A stretch of DNA of 64,000 bases from positions 1 to 64,000 of the forward strand of contig NZ_SSMQ01000033.1 of the NCBI RefSeq assembly GCF_005144585.1, read 5' to 3'. Under the pieces are notes generated by a model that ran no database searches, had not been told where the DNA came from, and saw only the letters and a list, made by a program, of their open reading frames with translations. This DNA comes from Polyangium fumosum. GTDB lineage: Bacteria > Myxococcota_A > Polyangia > Polyangiales > Polyangiaceae. Made by a program: the position numbers and the translations under genes. Below are positions 23,772 to 32,943 of this stretch, in pieces. Within the stretch, counting starts at the first letter, position 1; the number at the start of each line of letters is the position of its first letter.

Positions 23772-25001
23772 TCAGGTCGTGGCCGCCGGGCAGCATACCG
23801 TGATAGGTTTGTCAAGGGACAGTTCACCGACAACCTCCCCCCCGCTCGGGGGGCACGCGCCCTTCGTGTAGTTGAGGAGTTCGGCCGTCTTCCCGCTGAG
23901 GGGGGCCCCGGGCATGACGTCGTTGCACGGCGCCGTCATCCCTGCGGTGACCTGACCGCCTGTCTGATAGTCGGTGCAGGCAGGTGCGCCGAAGGCGGAC
24001 CACAACACCTCACACGTTCCGCCGGTCGGCGCTCCGCACGTACAAGCCGAGCAATCGCGCTTGTCGTTCACCACGCCGTAGAGGACGTGCCGTTCCCCGG
24101 TCCACCCCTCGGGGCAGAGGTGCTCCCCCTCCTGGAAGATACAAGAGGCGTAGTCGTCCCCGGCCGGCCCGCAGAACTTCCCGTTTTGCCCCGAACAAGC
24201 CGGCCAGGGCTCGGCGCTTGTACACACCCGACCGAAGGGTGTTTCCGGTCCGCCGTTCCAGAGCTTGGCGGGGGGCTCGATGGGATCTCCCTTCGCGTGC
24301 GCCTTGCACGGCTGCTCCTCGATCACCGGAGGCGAGATGGTGATCGACCGGACGCACGGCGCGCCGCCGCAGAGAGTGGAGGACAGGATTGCCTTCTCCT
24401 GGTTGCAGGTGCCATCCCAGCCAACAGAGGGATCGAAGTTTGTCTTGACACCACCTCCGGGATCTGCGCAGGCCGCCGAGCTAACCGTCCACGTCTCCGG
24501 CAGCATGCACGTCCCCTCGGGCTCGTCACACGAGCACTCGCCACATAAAGGAGGAGGCGGCGCGGGCGTGCCTTCGAACGCGACGATCGGCATGTTGTCC
24601 GGGCACGACGGCGGTTCGCGCCAGTCGGAGAAAAAGGCCCCATGCCTCCAGTCGTCGGGGGACTCTGGAACGCAGACGCCGTCCGCGCAGAGGGACATGC
24701 CGCCGTCCTCTTCACCTCCGTCCGCGCCTCCGTCCGAGCACCTCGGCGGCAGGGGTGGCGGGCCGTCGCACGCGTTCGGGCACTCCCACGGGATCGGCTT
24801 GGGCTTGCCGTACCCCGGGTTGTCCGGGTCCTGGCACGCCTCGGGGATAGGGCACGGGCAGCAATACGGGTCGAAGGCCAACTCCTGGGGGCAGCCATCC
24901 ACACGCTCCTCCCACGGCGGGCCCCCGCAGCCGAGGAAGCCGATCTCCGCGATCGTCCCCCCAAGCGCAAGGAGCAAGCTGAAACGAAAAATAGATCGCA
25001 T
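23772..25001 (-). CDS. Large Cys-rich secreted lipoprotein
   Basis: This encodes 409 residues. It has a lipoprotein-type signal (IGFLGCGG) and about thirty Cys distributed through the chain in pairs (DPYCCPCPIPEAC, CGECSCDEPEGTC, CSACTCGAPTGGTC). Acidic, Gly-rich low-complexity segments (GGADGGEEDGG) occur. The repeated CxC-x-PxGTC motif suggests duplicated disulfide modules. It is probably surface exposed. It starts an apparent three-gene group on the minus strand with the two genes upstream (25012 and 25580), and converges with the barrel-like gene at 23768 with three bases between stops. Family unknown. Confidence 0.68.
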   Translation of the reverse strand: MRSIFRFSLLLALGGTIAEIGFLGCGGPPWEERVDGCPQELAFDPYCCPCPIPEACQDPDNPGYGKPKPIPWECPNACDGPPPLPPRCSDGGADGGEEDGGMSLCADGVCVPESPDDWRHGAFFSDWREPPSCPDNMPIVAFEGTPAPPPPLCGECSCDEPEGTCMLPETWTVSSAACADPGGGVKTNFDPSVGWDGTCNQEKAILSSTLCGGAPCVRSITISPPVIEEQPCKAHAKGDPIEPPAKLWNGGPETPFGRVCTSAEPWPACSGQNGKFCGPAGDDYASCIFQEGEHLCPEGWTGERHVLYGVVNDKRDCSACTCGAPTGGTCEVLWSAFGAPACTDYQTGGQVTAGMTAPCNDVMPGAPLSGKTAELLNYTKGACPPSGGEVVGELSLDKPITVCCPAATT

Positions 25002-25011
25002 GTGCGTTCTC

Positions 25012-25572
25012 CTATTGTGTTGACTCTGCGGGAGGTTTTCCCCCGAGATCCCGGACCACCTGGAGCTCCGACGGCCCCACGCGCGGCGCTGCCGATGCGG
25101 AAGGAGCCGACGGAATCCGGATGACGATGGGCTTGCCGGATCGAGGTGGGGTCTTCACCGGCAAGGCGGAAGGCGCGGAGCTCGCGCTCGCGCTCGCACT
25201 CACGCTCGGCACGACAGGCTCCGGCAACGCGTTCAGCGCGTCACACGACCACGCGCCGAGGAGCACATGCGCGCGGCTGCAACGGACGTTGATGGTGCCG
25301 CCGGTCGTGTTGACCTGGAGCGTGTGTGCCCACGGCACACGCTCCCACTTCATCGGCATCGCCTCGCACCCGCGAGGTTGCCCCATGCAGGCGGTTTCGC
25401 TGGCCAAACGGTCGACCTCGATGGTCGAGGCGAACACGTTCACGATCCCGAGGATGCTCGCCGTGAAGAAGAGCCCTCCGAGGAAGAACTCGACCCAGAA
25501 GACGAACCAGGAACGTCCGGTGACCTGCACGTGTACATGTGGTTGTCGCTGCTGTTGCTGCTCTTTCATCAC
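25012..25572 (-). CDS. Single-pass membrane protein with Ser/Ala/Pro tail
   Basis: This encodes 186 residues. A Gln/His-rich cytoplasmic start (MKEQQQQRQPHVHVQV) is followed by one strong membrane segment (FVFWVEFFLGGLFFTASILGIV) and a periplasmic domain with four Cys (ETACMGQPRGCEAMPM, VRCSRAHVLLGAWSCDAL). The last 75 residues are Ser/Ala/Pro-rich. It ends 10 bases before the Cys-rich lipoprotein gene and starts 7 bases after the lipoprotein gene upstream, so the three probably form one operon. Function not recognised. Confidence 0.65.
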   Translation of the reverse strand: MMKEQQQQRQPHVHVQVTGRSWFVFWVEFFLGGLFFTASILGIVNVFASTIEVDRLASETACMGQPRGCEAMPMKWERVPWAHTLQVNTTGGTINVRCSRAHVLLGAWSCDALNALPEPVVPSVSASASASSAPSALPVKTPPRSGKPIVIRIPSAPSASAAPRVGPSELQVVRDLGGKPPAESTQ

Positions 25573-25579
25573 GACCCCC

Positions 25580-25942
25580 TCAGCGCGTGCAGGCGTTCCG
25601 CCTGTCCGCCTCGAAATACGTCAGGATACAACACAGTGTGATCTCGCTCTGCGGCACGCCGTTCTCGTCGAGCTCCGCCGTCGGCGGACCGTTTGGCTCG
25701 TACGTACATGACGCATTCCGCTTCGGCGCGACGGGAATGAGCCCGCGGAGGGGCCATCCCTTCGGACAAGCGTGGACGCCGGGCCGCCGCACGCACTGGA
25801 GCGCCTCGTCCGGCAGCCGTAGGTGAGGACCGAAGGTCACCGCGACCTTCCGCGGTGCGCGGAGGATCGCTTCTTCTTCGCGGCTTGGCGCGCACCCGAG
25901 GAGCGGCGCGACGAAGAAGAGAGGGATGAGACACGGAAACAA
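25580..25942 (-). CDS. Small lipoprotein, probable TTG start
   Basis: The credible protein begins at a TTG at 25942 and has about 120 residues. The sequence then reads as a lipoprotein signal FPCLIPLFFVAPLLGCAPS. No ATG or GTG gives a signal peptide; longer starts add sequence without one. The mature domain has four Cys near the ends (LQCVRRPGVHACPKGW, SCTYEPNG, TLCCILTY). It is the first gene of a group with the two genes downstream. The start is the least certain part. Confidence 0.55.
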   Translation of the reverse strand: MFPCLIPLFFVAPLLGCAPSREEEAILRAPRKVAVTFGPHLRLPDEALQCVRRPGVHACPKGWPLRGLIPVAPKRNASCTYEPNGPPTAELDENGVPQSEITLCCILTYFEADRRNACTR

Positions 25943-26159
25943 CCTCGTGGAGAGTACTGATGAACCATGTTCCAGGTCAAACCCGTACCCGGAAAAACCC
26001 GCCTCCGCAATCCGTTTCTGATGCGGGGCGCATTTGTCCCGGACCCTCCGACAAACTCCCACATCACCCGCTGCCCCGCCGTGCGCCCGCTGCCCGCCCG
26101 GAACCCCTCGCGCCTCCCACCCCGGCAGCGCTCTCCCGCCCGCCACGCGCGGGGCCTTC

Positions 26160-29100
26160 ATGCCGCGCCCCACTTCCGCTAAACTCGCCGCCACGGTGTC
26201 CTCTCCGCTCCTCGTCCTCCACCTCTCGGACCTGCATTTCGGCCCGCATGGTCGCTTCGGGGGCCAGGACGGCGAGCGGCTCGCTTCGCGCTTCGCCGCG
26301 GCGATCGACGCCGCGCGGCAAGAACAGGGCATTCGGCAGGGCGTGGGGCTCGTCGTGGTCACGGGCGACATCGCCGAGGCCGCGCGCAAGAACGAATACG
26401 AGGCCGCGCTCGGGTTCTTCGGGCACCTCGACGCGGCGCTCGGCGTCCCGCGGGATCGCTTCGTGTTCGTCCCCGGAAATCACGACGTCTCCTGGGCCGA
26501 GACACGCAAGGTGCAGATCGAGCAGGACGACGAGGGCTTCGACGAGGCCGAGCTCGAGCGCCGCCTCGACCTCGTGCGCCTCGCGCGCTTCGAGGCGTTC
26601 GTCGCGGCGTTCCACGGCCGCCCGCGCGAAGGGCTCCCGAACGTGACCTCGATCGGTCACGGCGCCGTCGTGCACCATTTCGCCCTGCCGGACGGCGGGA
26701 TCGCCGTGGCCGCCTTGAACTCGTGCGAGCGCGAGTCCCACGCCCGCCAGGGCGGCTCGTTCGGAGAGGCGCAGGCCCAGCGCTTGCTCGATCACCTGCG
26801 CGGGTTGCCTCCGTCGTGGATGTCGATCCTCGCCGTGCACCACAACCCGATCACGCCCGTGCCCGAGGCCGTGGCGAGCTGGGTGGAATGGCTGCGGGGC
26901 CACCCCGGGCCGCTCAAGCCCGAGACGATCGAGCATTTCGCCGCCGACGCGGCCGGCTTCGAAGGCAAGGAGCGCCTGCGCGCCGTGACCGAGGACGCGC
27001 GCGTCTCGGTGGTGCTGCACGGGCATCACCACGGCGCCGATGCCCACGCGTTCCCCTTCCGGCGCGGAGAAAAGGGGCACACGCTGGTGCTCTCGTCCGG
27101 GAGCTGGGGGCTCTCGCCCGAGAAGCTGCCCGAGAGCCAGCCCGCCATGGTGCACCTCCTGGAGCTCGATCCGGCGCGGCGGCAAGCGCGGTCGATCCTG
27201 CGGATCTACGCGCCCCGCGCCCGCGCCGAGGGGCAGGTCGAGCCGGGGACGTTCGCGGTGGATCCGGCGAGCCCGCGCGGCGCCACGCTCGATCTGTACG
27301 TGCCGAAAGGGTTTGGCGAAGAAAAACAGGCCGCGGCTGCGTTCGAGGGGGCCGAGGTCGCGGCGTTCGTCGAAGCCTATCGACGGCGGTTCGGGGCGCG
27401 CTACGTGCGCTGGGACCTCGGCGGCGTGGGCGTGACGCAGCCGAGCGGGGGCGGGCCGCCCGTGGAGGCGCGGCTCGACGAGATGTTCGTGCCGCCGCGG
27501 CTCGGGACGAATACGGATCCGGGGCGGCTCGACGACGGCGCGCCGCTCGATCCGTTCGCGCTCGTCACGCGGGCGGCGCCGCTCGTGATTCGTGGGCCGG
27601 CCGGCTGCGGAAAGACCACGATCCTGCGCCATTGGTTTCGCAAGCTGCTCGCCGAGGGCGGCAAGGCCTGTGTCCCGTTCCTGATCGAGCTGCGCGAGCT
27701 CGGGCGCGCGTGGGAGCGGGCCACGCCGAGCGAGCGGACGCTCGAAGCCTACCTCGCGGCGCGCCTCGCCGAGGTGCGGGGGCAAGACGAACGAAAGACG
27801 CTCGCGGCGCTCTTCGACGCGCCCACGGGGCCGCGGCCGATTCTGCTCGTCGACGGCTGGGACGAGCTCGGGGATCTCGGCAATGAGGTGCGCGAGAAGT
27901 TGATGGGGCTGCTCCATACGTCGCCGCGGGTCCTCGCGGTCGTGACGAGCCGGCCTTATGGCGAGAGCCGGCCTTCGAGCGCCGAGGGGTTCGACGTGCT
28001 CGACGTGCAGCCGCTCTCGGACGAGGAAATCGCGGCGTTCGCGGCGCGGTTCCACCGGCGCGTGCACGGCGAGGACGAGGCGGCGGCCCGCGCGGCGAGC
28101 GAGCGCTTTTCAGGGGCCGTCGCGGCGAGCGCCGAGGCCCAGGCGCTCGCGCGGACGGCGCTCCTGCTCGTGATGATGCTCTTCGTGCACCGGTCGAGGC
28201 CGCTGCCGGACAAACGGCACGAGCTCTACCGTGTGTGCCTCGACAACCTGCTTTCGGCGCGGCCGCGGGCGAAGGAGGTGGAGGGGGCGCGGGCGCCTTC
28301 GGCCATGTTCCGGCCCGACGACGCGGCGGAGCGGATGCGCGCGGTCGCCGAGCTCGCGCACGGGATGCAGCAGAACGGATTCCAGGCGCAGGGCCTCCGC
28401 GCGATCGTGCTCACGGAGGAGGCGCTTTGCGACCTCTTGCCGCGGCGGTTCACGCGTGAGGAGCGCCGCGGGTTTCTCGCGTGGCTCGTCTCGGCGGCGG
28501 GCGTGCTCGTGGATCGGGCGGACGGGACGTTCTCCTTTGCGCACCTGAGCTTCCAGGAATACCTCGCAGCCCATCATTGGGCCGCGGTGCTGGAGGGGCA
28601 CCGCGCGCGGCTCGAGCTTTGTCAGACGTATCTGCGGGAGCTCGCGTTTTGGGAGACGCTGCGGCTCTGGGCGGCCATCGTGGAGGACCGGAACCCGGAG
28701 CACCTTTCGGCCCTGCTCGCGGACCTGATGGGCGGGAGGGCAGCCGACGGGTTCTGGCTCGCGGGGGTCATGTTCGCCGACGGGCTCGGCAAGGAGCAAT
28801 TCGAGGCGTGGTGCGCGCTTTTGCCCGAGCGGTTCCACGTGCACGAGCAGGTGCGCGCGTCCGCGGCGGCGCGGGCCTGGGCGACGAGCCAGCAGGAGGA
28901 GCGGCGGCAGCGGCTCGCGGCGGCGTGGCCCGAGATCGCGTCGCGGACGCGCTGGCTTCCCGGGGTGATCGCGGCGCGCTGGTGGCAGGAGGCGCGGCTC
29001 GGGCGGGAGGAGGCGGAGCCGCCGGCGATGTCGCGGCTCCTGTTGGCGGCGGGGGAGGGGCAAGGCGTGGCGCGCGGCCGGGCGCTCGGTGGTTCGAGCC

Positions 29101-30041
29101 CGGTTTGGCCGGGCGATCCTCCGGAGCTCTCCTTGCTGCATTTGTGGCCCGGTCCGCGCGGGCCCGCGGCGGCGCGGCTGCAAACGTTGATTTCGCTCGG
29201 GGGCCGGCGTGAGCACCTCGGGCGGGCGGCGCGGCGGGTGCTCGTGCCGGAGCGGGAGGAGCGGGATCTGGCGCGGCAAATGGCGCGGTCGCTCGCGCGG
29301 TTGTGGGCGCGGGAGGCGGCGCACGACGACTGGGTGCGGACGTGGGCGCTCGATCTGGCGCGGGACTGGGCAATGGATCTGTCGCGCTCGTGGGCGCGGG
29401 AATGGGCGCGGGATCACGCGCTCGATCTGGCGCGGGAATGGGCGCGTTATCTGGCGCGGTACTGGACGCGGGATCTGGCGCGGGACTGGGCGTTTGATCT
29501 CTCGCGCTACTGGGCCCGGGACTGGGAGAAGGATTGGGTGTTCGACATGGCCGTGGTATGGGCGGACGAGCTCGCCTTGCCGGAGGAGCCGTGGACGCTC
29601 GATTTCGTGGCCGTGGAGCTCGCGGGCACCGGCCGGGCCGGGACGCGCGCGGTGCTCGCCTTCTCGGAGCCGAAGGATCCCCTCATGCGGCTCTTCCACG
29701 AGGCTTGTCGTCTTTCGTTGCGCCCGCGCGCGGCGTCGGAACCGTTTCGCCGCGTGCTCGCCGAGACGCCCGAAGGCATCGATCCGCTCTGGCCCGCGCT
29801 CGCGCGGCACGTGGCGCGCCTCTCCACGCCCGAGGACGAGAGGCTTTTGTGCGACCTCGCCGAGCACCCGGAGAGCCGCGGAAAGCCGCTCTCCTGGGGC
29901 CTGCGGTATTACGTGCGGGGGGACCTCGTGCTCGATGACGGGACGGAGGTGCGGCTCGACGAGCTCTGCGACGAGGCGGGGATCGCGCGTCTGCCGTGGC
30001 TCACGGCCATGCCGGACGAGCTGGAGGTCGAGTTCGATTGA
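26160..30041 (+). CDS. Metallophosphoesterase-NACHT NTPase protein (NLR-like) with Trp-rich octapeptide repeats
   Basis: This encodes 1293 residues from the ATG at 26160; earlier ATGs only add Pro/Arg shadow sequence. Residues 15-300 are a calcineurin-like metallophosphoesterase: HLSDLHFGPHG, VVVTGDIAE, FVPGNHDVSW, AVHHNPIT and VVLHGHHHGA supply the metal ligands. Residues 475-700 are a NACHT-type STAND NTPase: Walker A RGPAGCGKTTIL, Walker B RPILLVDGWDELGD, then VVTSRPYG and a helical lid, with FAHLSFQEYLAAHHW after it, typical of NACHT proteins. Residues 1061-1140 hold ten 8-residue repeats like DWAMDLSR and EWARYLAR. NACHT proteins act as sensors that oligomerise and switch on an effector; here a phosphoesterase would be the effector. 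A phage-defence role is inferred. It stops 3 bp before the convergent MFS gene. Confidence 0.85.
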   Translation: MPRPTSAKLAATVSSPLLVLHLSDLHFGPHGRFGGQDGERLASRFAAAIDAARQEQGIRQGVGLVVVTGDIAEAARKNEYEAALGFFGHLDAALGVPRDRFVFVPGNHDVSWAETRKVQIEQDDEGFDEAELERRLDLVRLARFEAFVAAFHGRPREGLPNVTSIGHGAVVHHFALPDGGIAVAALNSCERESHARQGGSFGEAQAQRLLDHLRGLPPSWMSILAVHHNPITPVPEAVASWVEWLRGHPGPLKPETIEHFAADAAGFEGKERLRAVTEDARVSVVLHGHHHGADAHAFPFRRGEKGHTLVLSSGSWGLSPEKLPESQPAMVHLLELDPARRQARSILRIYAPRARAEGQVEPGTFAVDPASPRGATLDLYVPKGFGEEKQAAAAFEGAEVAAFVEAYRRRFGARYVRWDLGGVGVTQPSGGGPPVEARLDEMFVPPRLGTNTDPGRLDDGAPLDPFALVTRAAPLVIRGPAGCGKTTILRHWFRKLLAEGGKACVPFLIELRELGRAWERATPSERTLEAYLAARLAEVRGQDERKTLAALFDAPTGPRPILLVDGWDELGDLGNEVREKLMGLLHTSPRVLAVVTSRPYGESRPSSAEGFDVLDVQPLSDEEIAAFAARFHRRVHGEDEAAARAASERFSGAVAASAEAQALARTALLLVMMLFVHRSRPLPDKRHELYRVCLDNLLSARPRAKEVEGARAPSAMFRPDDAAERMRAVAELAHGMQQNGFQAQGLRAIVLTEEALCDLLPRRFTREERRGFLAWLVSAAGVLVDRADGTFSFAHLSFQEYLAAHHWAAVLEGHRARLELCQTYLRELAFWETLRLWAAIVEDRNPEHLSALLADLMGGRAADGFWLAGVMFADGLGKEQFEAWCALLPERFHVHEQVRASAAARAWATSQQEERRQRLAAAWPEIASRTRWLPGVIAARWWQEARLGREEAEPPAMSRLLLAAGEGQGVARGRALGGSSPVWPGDPPELSLLHLWPGPRGPAAARLQTLISLGGRREHLGRAARRVLVPEREERDLARQMARSLARLWAREAAHDDWVRTWALDLARDWAMDLSRSWAREWARDHALDLAREWARYLARYWTRDLARDWAFDLSRYWARDWEKDWVFDMAVVWADELALPEEPWTLDFVAVELAGTGRAGTRAVLAFSEPKDPLMRLFHEACRLSLRPRAASEPFRRVLAETPEGIDPLWPALARHVARLSTPEDERLLCDLAEHPESRGKPLSWGLRYYVRGDLVLDDGTEVRLDELCDEAGIARLPWLTAMPDELEVEFD
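29340..29579 (+). repeat. 24-bp coding repeat encoding ten Trp-rich octapeptides
   Basis: Ten consecutive in-frame 24-bp units encode peptides such as TWALDLAR, DWAMDLSR, SWAREWAR, DHALDLAR, EWARYLAR, YWTRDLAR, DWAFDLSR, YWARDWEK, DWVFDMAV and VWADELAL. Trp or an aromatic stands at position 2, with an Asp/Glu and a Leu-Ala-Arg end. Units have diverged while keeping length, so the octad is under structural constraint. This is likely a helical ligand-sensing or oligomerisation segment of the NACHT protein. Confidence 0.85.
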
Positions 30042-30044
30042 AGG

Positions 30045-31247
30045 TCATGGCCGCGCGACGCGGCCCGCGAGGAAGCAGGCCACGCCGCAGGCGGCCATGA
30101 CGCCCGCCATCGGGCGCATCGAGCCGTCGTTCAAGAGGCCCACGAGGGACGACGCGAAGGCCGCGATCCCGAATTGAATCGAGCCGAGCACGGCGGAGGC
30201 GATCCCCGCGCGGCTGCCTTGCTCCTCCATCGCGAGCGCGGTCGCATTCGGCCCGATGTAGCCGAGGCACGACATGTACCCAAAGAGGGACACGGCCACC
30301 GCGGGCAAACCGCCGGCGCCGGTCAGCGCGATGGCGACCAGGACCGCGCCCATCACCGCCAAGAGGACCGTCCCGCGCGCGAGCAAGTGCCCCGGCGTGG
30401 ACCGCGCGAGGAGCCGGTGGTTCACCTGGGACGAGGCGATGAATCCGAGCGCGTTCGCCCCGAAAAACCAGCCGTAGCGCTGGGGCGAGACGTGGAAGAG
30501 GTCGATCAGGACGAAGGGCGAGCCCGAGATGTACGCGAACATGCCCGCCTGCGAGAAGGCGCCCGTGAGCGTGTGCGCGACGAACGCGCGGTGGCCGAGG
30601 AGCGCGCGGACGTTGCGGGCGAGGGTGCCGAGCTCGATCGTGATCCGCGTGGTCGAGGTCTCGGGCAGGGCCGTGGCCATGAGCGCAAGGCAGGCGGCGC
30701 CGAGGACGGTGAGGACGGCGAAAATGGTCCTCCAGCCCGCGAGGGCCAGCGTGAAGCCGCCGAGCAGCGGCGCCAGGATCGGCGCCGCGCCCATGACCAG
30801 GATGAGCATCGAGAGCAGCCGGGCCGCCGCCGGGCCGACATAAAGATCCCGGACGACGGCGCGCATGACCACGGGCCCGGCGGCGCCGCCGAGCGCTTGG
30901 AGGAATCGGAGCGCGATGAGCGTCTCGACATTCGGTGCGATCGCGCATCCGGCGGACGCGAGGACGTAGAGCGTGAGGCCGAAGTAGAGCGGGCGCTTGC
31001 GGCCGAAGCGGTCCGTGACGGGGCCATAGGCGAGCTGGCCGATCCCGAGGCCCGCGAAATACGCCGCGAGCGTGAGCTGCGTCATCGACGCGGTGGTGCC
31101 GAGATCGCGCTCGATCGAGGGCAAGCTCGGCAGGTACATGTCGATCGTGAGCGGACCGAGCGCCGCGAGCGCGCCGAGGATGAGCGCGAGCAAGCCGGGC
31201 CGATCACGATACGGGAGGCGAGCGTCGGAGGTGAGGGGGATCGTCAT
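30045..31247 (-). CDS. MFS drug exporter, Bcr/CflA family
   Basis: This encodes 400 residues with about twelve membrane helices. The Bcr/CflA signature is seen in TIDMYLPSLPSIERDLG after helix 1, and the loop-2/3 motif YGPVTDRFGRKRPL, with LRFLQALGGAAGPVVMRAVVRDL in helix 4. These are proton-driven exporters of drugs such as bicyclomycin or chloramphenicol. It starts MTIPLTSDARLPYRDRP and its ATG abuts the stop of the pseudouridine synthase gene located immediately upstream on the same strand. No regulator is adjacent. Confidence 0.9.
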   Translation of the reverse strand: MTIPLTSDARLPYRDRPGLLALILGALAALGPLTIDMYLPSLPSIERDLGTTASMTQLTLAAYFAGLGIGQLAYGPVTDRFGRKRPLYFGLTLYVLASAGCAIAPNVETLIALRFLQALGGAAGPVVMRAVVRDLYVGPAAARLLSMLILVMGAAPILAPLLGGFTLALAGWRTIFAVLTVLGAACLALMATALPETSTTRITIELGTLARNVRALLGHRAFVAHTLTGAFSQAGMFAYISGSPFVLIDLFHVSPQRYGWFFGANALGFIASSQVNHRLLARSTPGHLLARGTVLLAVMGAVLVAIALTGAGGLPAVAVSLFGYMSCLGYIGPNATALAMEEQGSRAGIASAVLGSIQFGIAAFASSLVGLLNDGSMRPMAGVMAACGVACFLAGRVARP

Positions 31248-32939
31248 TCAACCCTTTTCGAGCGTCACGAGCACCGTCTTCAAATGGGCCTCCCCGCCCG
31301 GCTCCGGCGGGAAGTCCTCCGGCTCCGGCCACTCTTTCACCTGCGCCGCGCCCCGCCCCGCGTCGCGCGCGGCGTCCTGCAAGACGCGCTTGAACTTGGC
31401 GCGCGCGATCCCCTTGTGATTCGTGCACGCGAGCAGGCGGCCGCCCGGCGAAAGGACACGGAGCACGCTCGCCGCGAGCTTCTTGTAATCACTCTCCGCG
31501 GAGAAACGCGTCTGCTTCGTGGTGGCGAAGCTCGGCGGGTCGAGGATCACGAGGTCGAACGGACCCTCCTTCTGCGCGCTCTTCTCCAGCCATTTGATCG
31601 CGTCCGCCTCGACGAGCACGTGCGCCGCCGGCTCCACGCCGAGCCGGTCGAGGTTCCGCCGCGCCCATTCGAGCGCCCCGCGCGAGACGTCGACGCTCAC
31701 CGTCCGCCGCGCGCCGCCCGCGGCCGCCGCGACCGTGAAGGGGCACGTGTAAGCAAAGAGGTTTGCGATGGACAACCCAGGGGCCATTTCCCGCACGCGG
31801 CGACGGTTTTCCCTTTGGTCGAGGAAGATCCCCGTGGACAAACCGTCGCCGAGCCGCACCTCGTAGGGCAAGCCGAGCTCGTGGACGATCATCGGGTCGG
31901 GCGCGGGCGCGCCGCGGACCGGGTCTTTGGGGGCGAACTGCGCCTCCCGGGCGTCGACGATGCGGCTCGCGTGTTTCGGGCGGATCTTGAGGTAGATGCC
32001 TGTCGCGCCGAGCCGGAAGGCCGCGTCGAGGATCCGCTCCCGCGCGGCCTCCGCGTCCTCGTCGTAAAGCGAGACGACGAGGAAATCCCCATATCGATCC
32101 ACGGTGACGCCGGGCAACCCGTCGCCCGCGGCATTCACCAGCCGGAACGCGTCCGTGCCCGGGAGGCGCGCGATGCCCGCGCGGCGCTCGGCGGCCTCGC
32201 GCAAGCGGCGCTCGATGGCGTCCACGTCGGAGAGCCCTTCTTTGCCGGCCAGGTAATCGGAAAAGAAGGCCGGCACGGGCGCGCGGAGCGTGAGCGGGCG
32301 GCCGTCCCGCGGGTGGTCGAGGACGAGCTCTTCGAGGTGCAAGGCGAGCCGAGGGGCCGAATCCCCGCCGCGGGCGACGTCGCCGACGAGCGGCGCTTGT
32401 TCGGCGCCGAGCTGGGCCGGCAGATCCACGGGACAACCCAGCTCGGGCGTGAGCGCGAGGAGGGTGCGATCGCCGCGCCGGTCGAGGACACGGAAGTGCA
32501 CGGTGGAGTCCTGGCCCGCCCGCGCCGAGGGCGGCAGGACACGATGGCCGCCCTCGCCCGGCGCGAGGCGATGGCGCAAGACGCCCTTGTCCGGCCCCTT
32601 GCCGCGGCCGAGCATGCCCGGCGTGCCGCGGACGAGCGCGACATAGGTGCGGCGCGCGCGGCGGCGCTCGATTTGCTCGGCGATGGAGCGGTTCGCCTCC
32701 TTCCGGCGCGTGAAGACGAGCACGCCCGAGGCGTCCCGTTCGAGGCGCTGGTGGACGCCGAGATAGAGGGGCGCGCCCGGCTGGGTCGCCTCGTAATAGG
32801 CCGTGAGGCGGCGATGGACGTCGTCGCTGCGCTCGGGCGCGTGTGTCGGGACGAACGCGGGCTTGTCGACGGCGACGAGGTCGGGGTCCTCGTGGATCAG
32901 ACGGCCCGGCGGGGAGAGCGGCCAGAGGTCGAGCGGCAC
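31248..32939 (-). CDS. RluA-type pseudouridine synthase fused to RlmI-like methyltransferase
   Basis: This encodes 563 residues combining two rRNA-modifying enzymes. Residues 1-220 are RluA-like: VAVDKPAFVPTHAP, then VHQRLERDASGVLVF with the catalytic Asp in the RLERDASG motif, and LHLEELVLDHPRDG. Residues 245-560 are an RlmI/RlmK-type SAM methyltransferase: GLPGVTVDRYGDFLVV, RVREMAPGLSIANLFAYTC, and the class I NPPY-equivalent LVILDPPSFATTK. Both domains appear intact, so it likely makes pseudouridine and 5-methylcytosine in rRNA, although the sites are unknown. Fusion in one chain is a notable architecture. Its stop is next to the MFS gene start. Confidence 0.85.
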   Translation of the reverse strand: MPLDLWPLSPPGRLIHEDPDLVAVDKPAFVPTHAPERSDDVHRRLTAYYEATQPGAPLYLGVHQRLERDASGVLVFTRRKEANRSIAEQIERRRARRTYVALVRGTPGMLGRGKGPDKGVLRHRLAPGEGGHRVLPPSARAGQDSTVHFRVLDRRGDRTLLALTPELGCPVDLPAQLGAEQAPLVGDVARGGDSAPRLALHLEELVLDHPRDGRPLTLRAPVPAFFSDYLAGKEGLSDVDAIERRLREAAERRAGIARLPGTDAFRLVNAAGDGLPGVTVDRYGDFLVVSLYDEDAEAARERILDAAFRLGATGIYLKIRPKHASRIVDAREAQFAPKDPVRGAPAPDPMIVHELGLPYEVRLGDGLSTGIFLDQRENRRRVREMAPGLSIANLFAYTCPFTVAAAAGGARRTVSVDVSRGALEWARRNLDRLGVEPAAHVLVEADAIKWLEKSAQKEGPFDLVILDPPSFATTKQTRFSAESDYKKLAASVLRVLSPGGRLLACTNHKGIARAKFKRVLQDAARDAGRGAAQVKEWPEPEDFPPEPGGEAHLKTVLVTLEKG

Positions 32940-32943
32940 GGCT

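Noticed and set aside
26034-26159. Earlier start for the MPE-NACHT protein
   Set aside because: The added 42 residues are Pro/Arg-rich with no domain; the ATG at 26160 is closest to the first metal-binding strand.
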